Assembly: GCA_964369235.1 (NCBI GenBank)
Contig: CAYJEQ010000013.1
Span: 1 to 51,582, forward strand
From: CAYJEQ01 sp964369235
Lineage (GTDB): Bacteria > Bacillota > Clostridia > Oscillospirales > Ruminococcaceae
DNA length: 51,582 nucleotides
Direction of reading: 5' to 3'
Within the stretch, counting starts at the first letter, position 1. The number at the start of each line of letters is the position of its first letter. Positions 51,395 through 51,582 of this stretch are shown here, in pieces. The translations under genes were made by a program, and so were the position numbers. Under the pieces are notes generated by a model. It did not search any database, had not been told where the DNA came from, and worked only from the letters and a program-made list of their open reading frames with translations.

Positions 51395-51582
51395 ATTATT
51401 TACACCTCCTCTTAAAATTCCTTACTAATATACCATCTTTATAAGAATCATTAATACAATACAAATTTTTATCATATTTATCTAAAATTGGTTGTTTTCT
51501 ACAAACTCATTTACTTTCAATAACTATGATATCTCCACCATAAACTGCTCAATTAACTTATAAACACTTGTATAAGGGTTCA
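51395..51582. other. Upstream region of the STAND gene
   Basis: A-T rich DNA without a clear gene. The ribosome site AGGAGGTG lies 7 nt before the ATG. I see no promoter close to consensus, and the window ends before any second gene of a possible island. Confidence 0.4.

Overview
The window is chromosomal DNA from a low-GC, endospore-forming member of the Clostridia, probably from the Oscillospirales/Clostridiales area. The evidence is the sporulation genes spoIIP and ytfJ (gerW type), the PrkC/PrpC kinase-phosphatase pair, remA, an A-T rich intergenic fraction, and a long housekeeping cluster in the usual clostridial order. No species is claimed. Most genes use a Shine-Dalgarno of the AAAGGA type placed 9-12 nt before the start, and this moves the start of about ten genes inward from the first possible codon.

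Layout. 1-9.4 kb: spoIIP (minus), then a surface-protein locus: two paralogous secreted proteins of unknown function (1742-4147 and 8175-9356) flanking a membrane-anchored von Willebrand A protein (4736-8056). 9.8-14.1 kb: an FkbM-type methyltransferase, plsY, a CapD-like nucleotide-sugar dehydratase and prs. 14.1-15.4 kb: 1.27 kb of non-coding repeat elements. 15.4-24.2 kb (plus strand): rsmD-coaD-coiled-coil protein, an atypical type IIA topoisomerase pair, ppa, a GNAT enzyme and an unknown membrane protein. 24.7-46.1 kb (all minus): a 23-gene housekeeping block read scpA/scpB side first: M50 protease, scpA, scpB, ytfI-like, ytfJ, dac, rluB, an unknown, yicC, remA, gmk, rpoZ, coaBC, priA, def, fmt, a YugP-type protease, rsmB, rlmN, prpC, prkC, rsgA, thiN. 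46.4-51.4 kb: rpmB, a promoter followed by three tandem copies of a structured sequence, tRNA-Arg(CCT), and a lone 1245-residue STAND NTPase with a nuclease-like N-terminus, a likely defence gene.

The coding content is mostly ordinary. The unusual signal is between the genes. Non-coding DNA here is dense in perfect stem-loops: six different hairpins in a row between prkC and rsgA, hairpin strings starting right at stop codons, a 213-bp tandem duplication behind the topoisomerase A gene, a palindromic element with terminal inverted repeats and an 8-bp target duplication, and related elements whose ends are alike while their stems differ but still pair. The best single candidate for something undescribed is the promoter-driven three-unit structured RNA in front of tRNA-Arg(CCT) at 46.8-47.3 kb, where one hairpin keeps its position but changes sequence on both arms.
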